This document shows positions 1-7,156 of a stretch of DNA of 12,007 bases, one piece after another. The DNA is from Comamonadaceae bacterium (GTDB taxonomy: Bacteria; Pseudomonadota; Gammaproteobacteria; Burkholderiales; Burkholderiaceae_C): positions 1 to 12,007 of the forward strand of contig CANLWQ010000032.1 in assembly GCA_947494405.1 (NCBI GenBank), read 5' to 3'. The position numbers and the translations under genes were made by a program. The notes under the pieces were generated by a model, which saw only the letters and a program-made list of their open reading frames with translations, had not been told where the DNA came from and searched no databases. Position 1 is the first letter of the stretch, and each line of letters starts with the position of its first letter.

Positions 1-1334
1 GACTGGATGCTGCATTGATTGCTTGGCAAATTAACCACTGCGAAGCCAGCATCCTTATCACCGACCGCGAATTCTCAGCCACCATGAAAGAGGCGCTGGG
101 CCTTCTGCGTGGCCAATACCAACACCATGTGCTGGTGATCGATGTAGATGACAGCGAATACGCGGGTACAGGTGAACGCATTGGCGACCAAGAATACGAA
201 GCATGGCTAAAGCAGCACCCACCTTTGGCACAACTGAGTGGCCCGCAAGACGAATGGGATGCGATTGCTGTCAGCTACACCTCGGGCACCACAGGCGACC
301 CCAAAGGCGTGGTCACCCACCACCGAGGCGCTTACCTGAACGCGGTCAGCAATGCAGTGACTTGGCACATGCCCAACTTCCCGCGTTACCTGTGGACGCT
401 GCCGATGTTTCATTGCAACGGCTGGTGCTTTCCGTGGACGGTGGCCATGCTGGGTGGTGTGCATGTGTGTTTGCGCAAAATCGATGCAGCGCTGATATGG
501 CAAGCCATGGCAGACCACCGCGTAGACCATTACTGCGCCGCCCCCGTGGTGCACAACCTGTTGATACAAGCCCCCGCGCAGCAACAAGCGACTCTCACCC
601 AGCGTGTCAAAGGCATGGTGGCCGGTGCCAGCCCACCAGCGTCCATGCTCGAAGGCATGGCCAAACTGGGTTTTGACATCACCCATGTGTATGGACTCAC
701 CGAGGTCTACGGTCCTGCATCGGTGTGCGTCAAACGCGCCGATTGGCCTGACAAAACTTTAGACGAACAAACCTTGCTCAACGGTCGCCAAGGCGTTCGG
801 TATGTCTTGCAAGAAGGCATGACGGTGAAAGACCCGCAAAGTTTGGCTGAAATAGCTGCCGATGGGCAGACCATGGGCGAGATCATGTTTCGCGGCAATA
901 TCGTCATGAAGGGCTATTTGAAAAACCCCAGCGCCACTGCCCAGGCGTTTGAAGGCGGCTGGTTTCACTCGGGCGACTTGGGCGTGATGGACGCCCAGCG
1001 CTATATGAAGATCAAAGACCGCAACAAAGACATCATCATCTCGGGCGGCGAAAACATCAGCAGCATAGAAGTGGAAGATGCGCTTTACCGCCACCCCGCC
1101 GTGCTGGCCTGTGCGGTGGTGGCCAAGCCCGACGACAAATGGGGCGAAACGCCGCTGGCGTTTGTGGAGCTGCACACCGGACACGCGGTCGATGCAGCGC
1201 AGTTAATAGCGCACTGCCAATCGCTGCTGGCAGGCTACAAAATCCCTAGAACATTTGTCTTCGAAGCCATTCCCAAAACCGCTACGGGCAAGATTCAAAA
1301 ATTTCAACTGCGCGAAAAAGCCAAAGCGCTTTGA
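1..1334 (+). CDS. Acyl-CoA synthetase (AMP-forming), 5'-truncated by window edge
   Basis: This is the C-terminal part of an ANL-superfamily acyl-CoA ligase, which activates a carboxylic acid to acyl-AMP and then acyl-CoA. The frame is open from the window edge (first full codon at base 3), so the TTG at 15 is not the start. About 440 residues are visible against roughly 540 for the family, so about 100 are missing. Counting from base 15, the P-loop YTSGTTGDPKG lies at residues 88-98. The A5 motif VYGLTE, the hinge region with HSGDLG and KDRNKDIIISGGENIS, and the C-terminal PKTATGKIQKF carrying the adenylation lysine all follow, so what is visible looks functional. The segment MFHCNGWCFPW resembles medium-chain and 3-methylmercaptopropionate (DmdB-like) ligases. 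Substrate is not determinable from sequence. It converges on the hydrolase gene with a 12-bp gap and no clear terminator. Confidence 0.93.
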   Translation, partial: LDAALIAWQINHCEASILITDREFSATMKEALGLLRGQYQHHVLVIDVDDSEYAGTGERIGDQEYEAWLKQHPPLAQLSGPQDEWDAIAVSYTSGTTGDPKGVVTHHRGAYLNAVSNAVTWHMPNFPRYLWTLPMFHCNGWCFPWTVAMLGGVHVCLRKIDAALIWQAMADHRVDHYCAAPVVHNLLIQAPAQQQATLTQRVKGMVAGASPPASMLEGMAKLGFDITHVYGLTEVYGPASVCVKRADWPDKTLDEQTLLNGRQGVRYVLQEGMTVKDPQSLAEIAADGQTMGEIMFRGNIVMKGYLKNPSATAQAFEGGWFHSGDLGVMDAQRYMKIKDRNKDIIISGGENISSIEVEDALYRHPAVLACAVVAKPDDKWGETPLAFVELHTGHAVDAAQLIAHCQSLLAGYKIPRTFVFEAIPKTATGKIQKFQLREKAKAL

Positions 1335-1346
1335 ATCTAGGCTGGC

Positions 1347-2075
1347 TTATTTGGGGTTTTGGTACGCCACTAACAAACGGCAAAGCTGTTCAGGCGAGGT
1401 GACCATGGCGTCGTGGCCGGCGGCCATTTCTGCATACTGCCAATCGCTGCGCGAACGGGCGTAGTCACGCGAAGACGTGGTGGCCAAGTAATGCGGAGTG
1501 ACAGCGATATAGGTCGCTGGCAAGCCATTGCCCAAGGGGTGGTTTAAATGCAAGGTACTTTCATAGGTGGACAGTGGATGCGGTGTGCAATTTTGTTTGA
1601 CCCATTGCGCATCCACTTCATCGGTGACTCCCAAAGCCGCGGGAGGTGGGGCGGGCAAAGAAAGTCCCTGCGATGTTTGCATGGCCAGTTCTCGCCTTGC
1701 CTCAGCCATCTCGGGGGGAATGATGTCAAACACCTTTTGCCCGCTTTGCAACAGCAAGGCATCAAGGTAAACCAAATGACGAATGCGCTCTGGCATGCGG
1801 TCTGCCACGCCGCTGATGCTGATGCCCGCAAAGCTATGGCCCACCAACACCACATCATGCAAATCGTGCGTTATGAGGAAGTCTGCGATGTCTTCGATAA
1901 AAGTGTTTAAAGTGACACTCTTAGAGAGTTGACTGGCGTTTTCTCCCACGCCTGTTTGCGTAGGTGTATAGACACTCAAGCCTTTTTCACGCAATAAAGG
2001 CAGCAATTTTTTCCAGCACCAAGCCCCATGCCATGCGCCGTGGACTAAAACAATGGGGTAAGTGTGATTTGCCAT
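1347..2075 (-). CDS. Alpha/beta hydrolase (esterase, EstC/plant methylesterase-like)
   Basis: A 242-residue soluble alpha/beta hydrolase of the branch that includes bacterial EstC esterases and plant hydroxynitrile lyases and methylesterases. The oxyanion region HGAWHG is at residues 12-17. The nucleophile elbow GHSFAG puts the catalytic serine at 81. The histidine is 221 in the motif AGHDAMVTSPEQL. The acid is not obvious: the place about 28 residues before the histidine, where relatives carry aspartate, reads VTPHYL. Asp105 in the conserved VYLDA segment is a possible alternative (inference). There is no signal peptide, so it is probably cytoplasmic. The ATG at 2075 fits the family N-terminus, although no good Shine-Dalgarno precedes it. 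A well-formed promoter lies about 45 bp upstream. The substrate is unknown. Confidence 0.9.
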   Translation of the reverse strand: MANHTYPIVLVHGAWHGAWCWKKLLPLLREKGLSVYTPTQTGVGENASQLSKSVTLNTFIEDIADFLITHDLHDVVLVGHSFAGISISGVADRMPERIRHLVYLDALLLQSGQKVFDIIPPEMAEARRELAMQTSQGLSLPAPPPAALGVTDEVDAQWVKQNCTPHPLSTYESTLHLNHPLGNGLPATYIAVTPHYLATTSSRDYARSRSDWQYAEMAAGHDAMVTSPEQLCRLLVAYQNPK

Positions 2076-2119
2076 AGCTGTATCAGTGAATTAAAGGAAA
2101 ACTCAGTTTTTTGACAATC

Positions 2120-2147
2120 ATCATAGATTTCCAAAAAAAGTATTCAA
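2120..2147 (-). promoter_or_regulatory. Sigma-70-like promoter for the alpha/beta hydrolase
   Basis: On the minus strand TTGAAT (2147-2142) is followed after 16 bp by TATGAT (2125-2120). The -10 matches the consensus at five of six positions and the -35 at four of six. Predicted transcription start is near 2113, giving a leader of roughly 38 nt before the ATG at 2075. Position and orientation fit the hydrolase gene. The call rests on pattern only. Confidence 0.5.
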
Positions 2148-2162
2148 TTAAAAATTTTTTGG
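2131..2162. repeat. AT-rich inverted repeat in divergent gap
   Basis: CCAAAAAA (2131-2138) and TTTTTTGG (2155-2162) form a perfect 8-bp inverted repeat with a 16-bp spacer. It lies over the -35 side of the hydrolase promoter and upstream of the globin-like gene. It is not followed by a T-run, so it does not look like a terminator. It could be a protein-binding site or simply curved A-tract DNA. For the rightward gene the best -10 in this gap is TAGAAT at 2208-2213, without a recognisable -35. Confidence 0.3.
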
Positions 2163-2258
2163 GTCGATACTGAAAGTGTAGAACGGGTTTTAACCGTCAA
2201 TTTTCCTTAGAATTAACAAAAATTACAAAATCGTCATTAACGAAAAGAGCTTCCCAAT

Positions 2259-3062
2259 ATGCAACTCATGGACACGCCAGAAAACAAAGAAAAATTGGTC
2301 GATGCCATCAACTTGTTTTACAACAACGTGATGGAGCAAAAAGACCTGCGCCATTTTTTCTTTGGCATGACGGTGGATAAGCTGGTGAAAGACATTGAGC
2401 TTTACCAAGACTTTGTCATGCCAAAGCCAGAACGCTACTACCGCGAATCTTTCTCCCAAACAGCTCCATCAGCCTTACAAATCAAAGCACCCCAATTTGA
2501 AGAACTGCAAATCACCTTACAGACTTCCCTGCGGTCTGGGGGCTATCTGAAATCGCAAATTCCTGTTTTGTCTGCCAAGCTCCTCGAGTTGTTTGAAGAA
2601 TCTCGGGCCCAAATGGCGGATGAAAACATCAAAGTTTGGAAGCCTCTAGAGGTGACCAATCAACTCGTCAGCGATCTCTACAACGCCAACCGCACCGATG
2701 CGCGTCTGGAAAAAAATGGCGACGTTTACGGCTCACGTGGCTTTTACTATCCCTTTTGGACGCGTGTGGCTGGCGACACCAAGCAAATTATTTTCATTGG
2801 ACAAGGTTTTGCTACCAGTGTGGACACCCCGCAAGCCACCATGGATGCATTTTGCAAACAAGTCAACGACAAATTCACGCACCAAAAATTTCAAGTGCGT
2901 GTCAGCCCTAAGGGGCCGGTTTTGTTTGCCCGACACGCGATTTCCTATGCCAACGGAGTGCCCACGCGTATGCTGATGCGTGGCGCCAAATTGTTTTCAA
3001 TCACCTTCGAGTCGGCGATGAATATGGACACCGACAAATTACTCAAGAACATCATCCGTTAA
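2259..3062 (+). CDS. Truncated-globin-like protein with unknown C-terminal domain; proximal His replaced by Pro
   Basis: A 267-residue soluble protein. Residues about 10-118 follow the truncated hemoglobin pattern: LFYNNVMEQKDLRHFF (19-34) resembles the A/B-helix signature FY..V..D..L..FF, and 70-80 fit H-x-x-L-x-I-x(4)-F except that residue 70 is proline rather than the heme-ligating proximal histidine. No histidine lies between residues 33 and 207, so canonical heme binding is unlikely. Residues about 125-267 form a second domain that I do not recognise. It has FYYPFWTRV (162-170), a strand-like IIFIGQGF, and a tail ending LLKNIIR. No signal peptide or membrane segment is seen. The ATG at 2259 has AAAAGAG nine bases upstream; ATG 2268 is an alternative. 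It may be a sensor or a structural globin fold. The gene looks real and intact; the function is unassigned. Confidence 0.8.
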   Translation: MQLMDTPENKEKLVDAINLFYNNVMEQKDLRHFFFGMTVDKLVKDIELYQDFVMPKPERYYRESFSQTAPSALQIKAPQFEELQITLQTSLRSGGYLKSQIPVLSAKLLELFEESRAQMADENIKVWKPLEVTNQLVSDLYNANRTDARLEKNGDVYGSRGFYYPFWTRVAGDTKQIIFIGQGFATSVDTPQATMDAFCKQVNDKFTHQKFQVRVSPKGPVLFARHAISYANGVPTRMLMRGAKLFSITFESAMNMDTDKLLKNIIR

Positions 3063-3074
3063 GAAGACTGTTCT

Positions 3075-4280
3075 TTAGACCTGTGTATTTTTGTGAATGA
3101 AGTCACCCATGCGCTGTAAACCTGCATGTATGGCTTCGTCAGAAGCCGCATAGCTAAAGCGTATGTGCTGACCGTCTCCGGGTACACGCGGACCAAAGTG
3201 AATATCAGCCAGCACCGCCACACCAGCTTCAAGCAGCAAGCGCTTGCGAAACTCCTCGGAGTCGGCGCAACGGGTGAGGCGACAAGCTTCGGTGACATTG
3301 GGCCAAACATAAAAGGCCCCGCCAGGACTTTGGCAACTCACACCCGGAATTTGGTTGAGCAAACTCACAATCAGGTTACGTCGCTTTAAAAACACCTCAC
3401 GCATATGCTGCGCATCATCTTGCGGGCCGTTCAATGCAGCCACACCCGCCCATTGCGTGATGTGCGATGCGCATGACTCGGTGTTGGTGATCCAGTTGGT
3501 GAAGTAAGGGGCCAGCTTTTTGTTGGCGCTAAAGCCCAAGCGCCAGCCCGTCCTGGCCCAAGTCTTGGAGCAACCGTCGGAGATGATGGTGCGTTCTTGC
3601 ATGCCTGGCAAGGAAGCGATGGAATGGAACTCGCCGTCATAAACCAGTTGACCGTAAATTTCATCGGCGAACACCCAGACTTGCGGGTGCTTGCGCAAGA
3701 TCTCGGCAATCGCCTCCAAGTCGGCCTTGGGGATGATGCCGCCCGTGGGGTTTTGCGGCGAGTTCAGGATGAGCAACTTGGTTTTGGCTGTGATTTTTTC
3801 TGCCAACTCTTGCGGGTCAAAACCAAAATTGCGCGATTCACGCAAAAAGATGGGCACACCCACCGCGCCATTGGCCTTGATTTGCGAGTCGTAAATCGGA
3901 AAACCTGGAACCGGGTAAATGACCTCGTCGCCAGCCCCAAAGTCGGTGACCGATTGAATTGTGTAACCAATAAAGGGCTTGGCACCCGCGGCCACCACCA
4001 CATCATCCGCATGCACTTGAATGCCCCGCGTGCGCGAAAAATAGTCTGCAGCGGCTTGACGCAACTCGGGGATGCCAGCCGATGGGGTGTAGCCATGCTT
4101 GCCTTGGGTAATGGCCGATATGCCCGCGTCTTGAATGTGCTGCGGAGTGGCAAAGTCAGGCTGGCCAATGCAAAACGAAATGATGTTGCGGCCTTCACGA
4201 ATCAGCTTGTTGACTTCGGCCAACACCACAAAAGCGTTTTCAGTGCCCAAATTTTGCGCACGTTGACTCAAGGCGACCAT
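3075..4280 (-). CDS. PLP-dependent aminotransferase, class I/II (aspartate aminotransferase family)
   Basis: A 401-residue fold-type I aminotransferase that moves an amino group between an amino acid and a 2-oxo acid. Visible PLP-site features are NSPQNPTGG (Asn177), ADEIYG (Asp206 binding the pyridine nitrogen), SKTWARTGWRLGF (Schiff-base Lys239) and HIRFSYA (Arg374 for the substrate carboxylate). IGQPDF (38-43) near the N-terminus is typical of the family. The frame stays open upstream to 4616, but that extension is antisense-quality sequence over the DUF1330 gene. The ATG at 4280, with GAAGG nine bases upstream, matches the family N-terminus. It starts 2 bp after the DUF1330 stop, so translational coupling is likely. 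Substrate specificity (aspartate, alanine or aromatic) cannot be read from the sequence. Confidence 0.93.
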   Translation of the reverse strand: MVALSQRAQNLGTENAFVVLAEVNKLIREGRNIISFCIGQPDFATPQHIQDAGISAITQGKHGYTPSAGIPELRQAAADYFSRTRGIQVHADDVVVAAGAKPFIGYTIQSVTDFGAGDEVIYPVPGFPIYDSQIKANGAVGVPIFLRESRNFGFDPQELAEKITAKTKLLILNSPQNPTGGIIPKADLEAIAEILRKHPQVWVFADEIYGQLVYDGEFHSIASLPGMQERTIISDGCSKTWARTGWRLGFSANKKLAPYFTNWITNTESCASHITQWAGVAALNGPQDDAQHMREVFLKRRNLIVSLLNQIPGVSCQSPGGAFYVWPNVTEACRLTRCADSEEFRKRLLLEAGVAVLADIHFGPRVPGDGQHIRFSYAASDEAIHAGLQRMGDFIHKNTQV

Positions 4281-4282
4281 GG

Positions 4283-4576
4283 TCAGACGCCTTCGATGAT
4301 GCGCATATCTCTTACCACGGCGTTTGTACCTAAAGCCACCAAAGCCTCTTGGTAGGCGGGGCTGTCGTAGACCGCCAAGGCTGAAGCCAAATCGGCGAAC
4401 TCGATGAGCACGGTGCGCTCCATCTTGCCGCTTTCTTTCACAGCAGCCGGCATACCGCGGGCTAAAAATACACCTCCAGCGGCTTGGATGGCGGGCAAGG
4501 CCAGCTTGGCGTAGGCGGCAACCGCGTCCGCATTTTTGGTTTCTTGGTAAACGCTTAACAAATAGGCTTTTGGCAT
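4283..4576 (-). CDS. DUF1330 family protein
   Basis: A 97-residue protein of the DUF1330 family, small dimeric alpha-beta-barrel proteins of unknown function. It shows the usual layout: MPKAYLLSVY strand, a helix over AVAAYAKLALPAI, a glycine-rich turn with FLARGM, the strand MERTVLIEF, the helix ASALAVYDSPAYQEAL, and a final strand RDMRIIEGV. The ATG at 4576 has AAGGA seven bases upstream, a good ribosome binding site. It is the first gene of a two-gene unit with the aminotransferase. No catalytic residues can be proposed with confidence. Confidence 0.88.
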   Translation of the reverse strand: MPKAYLLSVYQETKNADAVAAYAKLALPAIQAAGGVFLARGMPAAVKESGKMERTVLIEFADLASALAVYDSPAYQEALVALGTNAVVRDMRIIEGV

Positions 4577-4640
4577 GATGGTGTCCTTGGAAGAATGGCA
4601 TCCAGTTTAGAGCCAAAGCGCCTCAGGGTTTCACCCCATG

Positions 4641-4675
4641 CCGTCAACGACAATAGATGCACGTCAGTTTGACGG
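4641..4675. promoter_or_regulatory. Dyad between divergent genes, possible operator
   Basis: CCGTCAA (4641-4647) and TTGACGG (4669-4675) are perfect 7-bp inverted arms with a 21-bp spacer. They sit in the 119-bp gap between the DUF1330 gene (leftward) and the small membrane gene (rightward). Each arm contains TTGACG, which could serve as a -35 in opposite directions, but no good -10 lies at the right distance on either side. A regulator-binding site is possible; the arms are short enough to occur by chance. Confidence 0.3.
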
Positions 4676-4695
4676 CCTCACCTTAAAGCACCCAC

Positions 4696-4965
4696 ATGAA
4701 TTGGCTGGTACGCATTTTTTTGTTTTTGATGGCAAGCTTCATGCTGTTGATGGTGTTGCTGTTCTCGCTGTTGGGCCTCACGCTCAGCCTGCTGCGATGG
4801 CTGATCACGGGGAAAAAACCGCACATTGCGGTGATTTTCAGCAGCTACCGCCAATGGAAAAAACAAGCCGCGCAACACATGCGCAGGGGCAGCGCTAACG
4901 ATGACATTATTGAGGCTGAGGTACGCGAAGTGCCCACACTGCCAGACTCAACCAAGCGGCTATAA
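4696..4965 (+). CDS. Small single-span membrane protein, hypothetical
   Basis: An 89-residue protein. Residues 4-33 form one long hydrophobic segment rich in Leu, Met and Phe, followed by a basic patch (RWLITGKK and YRQWKKQAAQHMRR). This suggests an inner-membrane anchor with a cytoplasmic C-terminal tail. The tail ends in an acidic stretch, DDIIEAEVREVPTLP. I do not recognise a named family. The ATG at 4696 has only a weak ribosome binding site. The composition (charged tail after a clean hydrophobic segment) supports a real gene. Its last 59 bp overlap the 3' end of the DUF423 gene on the opposite strand. Confidence 0.65.
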   Translation: MNWLVRIFLFLMASFMLLMVLLFSLLGLTLSLLRWLITGKKPHIAVIFSSYRQWKKQAAQHMRRGSANDDIIEAEVREVPTLPDSTKRL

Positions 4966-5296
4966 ACGCCATGCCGCCATAGGGCGTTAACTGCCTCAAG
5001 CTATCCACGCCAGCAAGGTGTATCAAGCAAATGTTGAGACTAAACATCAGCAAACCCAATAAAAACAAAACTGCAGATAACAGCAAAACTTTGCTGGCTT
5101 TATGCAGCATGGCAACAGCACAAACCCCCAGCATCGCCAACACATGGATGTGCAGCATTTGCAATGCGGACTGCACCGACTTCAAAGCGGAGGGCCCCAA
5201 ACCCTCACCCCTGTGCGCCACATAAGCGGCCAACAAAACCGATGAGGCTGCAATCAAACAGGCAATGACAAACAAAATACGGCTAGCGATTTTCAT
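4907..5296 (-). CDS. DUF423 family inner-membrane protein (YgdD-like)
   Basis: A 129-residue integral membrane protein with four predicted spans, at about residues 5-25, 47-64, 69-92 and 107-123. The AAYVAHRG segment after the first span corresponds to the family's GAFGAH region, and QLTPYGGMAFIAAW corresponds to its TP-GG signature before the last span. The function is unknown. I chose the ATG at 5296 because it begins just before the first membrane span as in relatives, with GGGAA five bases upstream. An in-frame ATG at 5335 would add 13 residues without family support. The 3' end runs 59 bp into the convergent small membrane gene, and the 5' end faces the DUF1800 gene across a very short gap. 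Confidence 0.85.
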   Translation of the reverse strand: MKIASRILFVIACLIAASSVLLAAYVAHRGEGLGPSALKSVQSALQMLHIHVLAMLGVCAVAMLHKASKVLLLSAVLFLLGLLMFSLNICLIHLAGVDSLRQLTPYGGMAFIAAWLSLAVWALRVPQPQ

Positions 5297-5333
5297 GAGA
5301 ATTCCCAAGGCGTGGAAGGTTATGATTTTTGGC

Positions 5334-7154
5334 ATGACAACATTACACCGCTTGCCATTTGCAAAGCTCACATTGGGCTTGATGTTACTGAGTAGCTTGG
5401 CAGTCACTGCCCAAGCTGCAGACCCTTGGCTTAACGACCTTGCGCCCTTGCCAAAGCGCGAGTGGAACTATGAACGCGCACAGCATTTGCTTGAGCGTGC
5501 AGGTTTTGGCGCAACACCACAAGAAATTGAACAGCTGGCTCAATTGACACCTGCGCAAGCGGTGCGTCGCTTGGTGCGCTACCAAGCCACACCGGATAAG
5601 TTCAAGCCTTTTGAAGATTCGGGATCGCATGATGCAGGTCTTGAGCCCTTCGCCGCGTCCCGCCCCGCAGCCACCGATTTGGCCAAAGCCACAGGTCAAG
5701 CCTTGGGCGTGAAAGTCAAGCCCGCAGGCAACCGACAAGTGCAACAAGTGGCCGACCGTTATTTGTATTGGCTCAGGGCTTCACGCTTGGAAACCCACCG
5801 CTTGAGCTACTGGTGGGCCAACCGCATGCTCACCTCGCCGCGTCCTTTTCAAGAAAAAATGACTTTGTTTTGGCATGGCCACTTTGCCACCACCGAAGAA
5901 AAGGTGCGCGACTATCGCAAGCTGCATGTGCAAAACAATGTATTGCGTAAACACGCCAACGGCAAATTTCGTACCCTGATGGTGGCAGTGGCCAAAGACC
6001 CCGCCATGCTGGCATTCCTCGATGCTGCGGCCAACCTCAAGGGCGCACCCAACGAAAACTTTGCCCGTGAAATCATGGAGCTGTTCACCATGGGTGTGGG
6101 CAACTACACCGAACAAGACATTCAAGAAGCTGCGCGGGCATTCACCGGTTGGAACTACCAAGGTTTGACATTCGTCATCAACCCAGCGCAGCACGACGAC
6201 GGCTTGAAAACAGTTCTGCAGAAAACCGGGCCTTTCAACGGCGAGCAGGTGATTGATATTTTGTTGGCCCAGCCCGTCACGGCCGAGTTTTTAGCTGGCA
6301 AGCTCTACCGCTACTTTGTGCGAGAAGATTTGTCGCCCGTCTATCAACAGCAACTGGGCAAGTTGCTTCGCGACTCGGACTACGACATCGCGGTCTTCAT
6401 GGAAACGGTTTTGTTGTCCAAAGACTTTTACAGCGAGGCAACGGTTGCCACACGCATCAAACCGCCTGTGGAGTTGCTGATTTCCACCTATAAAAAATTA
6501 GGCCTCAAAACTGTGCCGGGTCTGCCCGACTTCAACCAACAGTCGGAAATGCTGGGCCAAAAATTGTTCTACCCGCCCAATGTGGCGGGCTGGGCGCATG
6601 GGCGCAGTTGGATCACTCCCGGGCTGTTGTTGGCAAGGGGCAATGTGATTTATGACACTGTCTATCCGCCCATCGATTTTGTAGCACCCGACAGAGTACC
6701 CAATGGCCTGTACCAAATCACCTCAGTAGCAGACCAATTGGCACAAGGTCAAGACATCACCACCGCCACCAAGCCCGTGGGTAAAAACACGGGCGAGATG
6801 TCTATGTCTAACCAAGGCGACCGCGATGAAGATTTCAACACGCGCTTGGCCAGCTACAACGCCTGGCGCAAAGCCATAGAAAACGTCAAGCCCATAGACC
6901 GAAGCCCTGCCAAGCTGAGTCTGTCAGCCATGCTGCGCCAAGCCAAATGCAAAACCACCCATGAAGCCGTGGCGTATTTGGTCAAGCGTTTTGTGTCGGT
7001 GAAAGTCGATGCCAGTGTGCAAGCCCAAATTGCCGACATGCTGAGCCAAGACTTGGGCACCTCAAACCTTGCCGCCGCAGACAGTTACATGGAAGACGCT
7101 TTACGCAACACCTTGCATGTGATTTTGTCTTTGCCGTCCTACCAATTGGGATAA
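5334..7154 (+). CDS. DUF1800 domain protein, predicted Sec-exported
   Basis: About 606 residues with a typical Sec signal peptide (positive n-region, hydrophobic core LTLGLMLLSSLAV, cleavage expected after AQA at residue 28). DUF1800 hallmarks in the 606-residue numbering are YWWANRML (159-166), LFWHGHF (178-184), ENFAREIMELFTMG (241-254), ARAFTGW (267-273) and FYPPNVAGW (412-420). The family's function is unknown. Members usually pair with a DUF1501 gene, as here, 2 bp downstream. The start is uncertain: ATG 5334 gives the cleanest signal peptide, while ATG 5322 or 5295 in the same frame would lengthen it. GGAAGG at 5314-5319 is too close to 5322 and rather far from 5334. It starts 37 bp from the divergent DUF423 start, so its promoter must lie in or next to that gene. 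Confidence 0.9.
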   Translation: MTTLHRLPFAKLTLGLMLLSSLAVTAQAADPWLNDLAPLPKREWNYERAQHLLERAGFGATPQEIEQLAQLTPAQAVRRLVRYQATPDKFKPFEDSGSHDAGLEPFAASRPAATDLAKATGQALGVKVKPAGNRQVQQVADRYLYWLRASRLETHRLSYWWANRMLTSPRPFQEKMTLFWHGHFATTEEKVRDYRKLHVQNNVLRKHANGKFRTLMVAVAKDPAMLAFLDAAANLKGAPNENFAREIMELFTMGVGNYTEQDIQEAARAFTGWNYQGLTFVINPAQHDDGLKTVLQKTGPFNGEQVIDILLAQPVTAEFLAGKLYRYFVREDLSPVYQQQLGKLLRDSDYDIAVFMETVLLSKDFYSEATVATRIKPPVELLISTYKKLGLKTVPGLPDFNQQSEMLGQKLFYPPNVAGWAHGRSWITPGLLLARGNVIYDTVYPPIDFVAPDRVPNGLYQITSVADQLAQGQDITTATKPVGKNTGEMSMSNQGDRDEDFNTRLASYNAWRKAIENVKPIDRSPAKLSLSAMLRQAKCKTTHEAVAYLVKRFVSVKVDASVQAQIADMLSQDLGTSNLAAADSYMEDALRNTLHVILSLPSYQLG

Positions 7155-7156
7155 AC

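Noticed and set aside
203..1184. Open frames at 203-676 (+), 207-686 (-) and 759-1184 (-)
   Set aside because: All lie within the acyl-CoA ligase gene and show no domain features.
2111..2116. Perfect TTGACA as a -35 for the globin-like gene
   Set aside because: No acceptable -10 lies 15-19 bp downstream on the plus strand.
3597..4355. 252-codon open frame on the plus strand
   Set aside because: It is antisense to the aminotransferase and DUF1330 genes, whose motifs are unmistakable; it has no family-like features.
4281..4616. N-terminal extension of the aminotransferase frame
   Set aside because: Arg/Cys/His-rich sequence read out of frame over the DUF1330 gene; it does not match the aminotransferase family, which begins at 4280.
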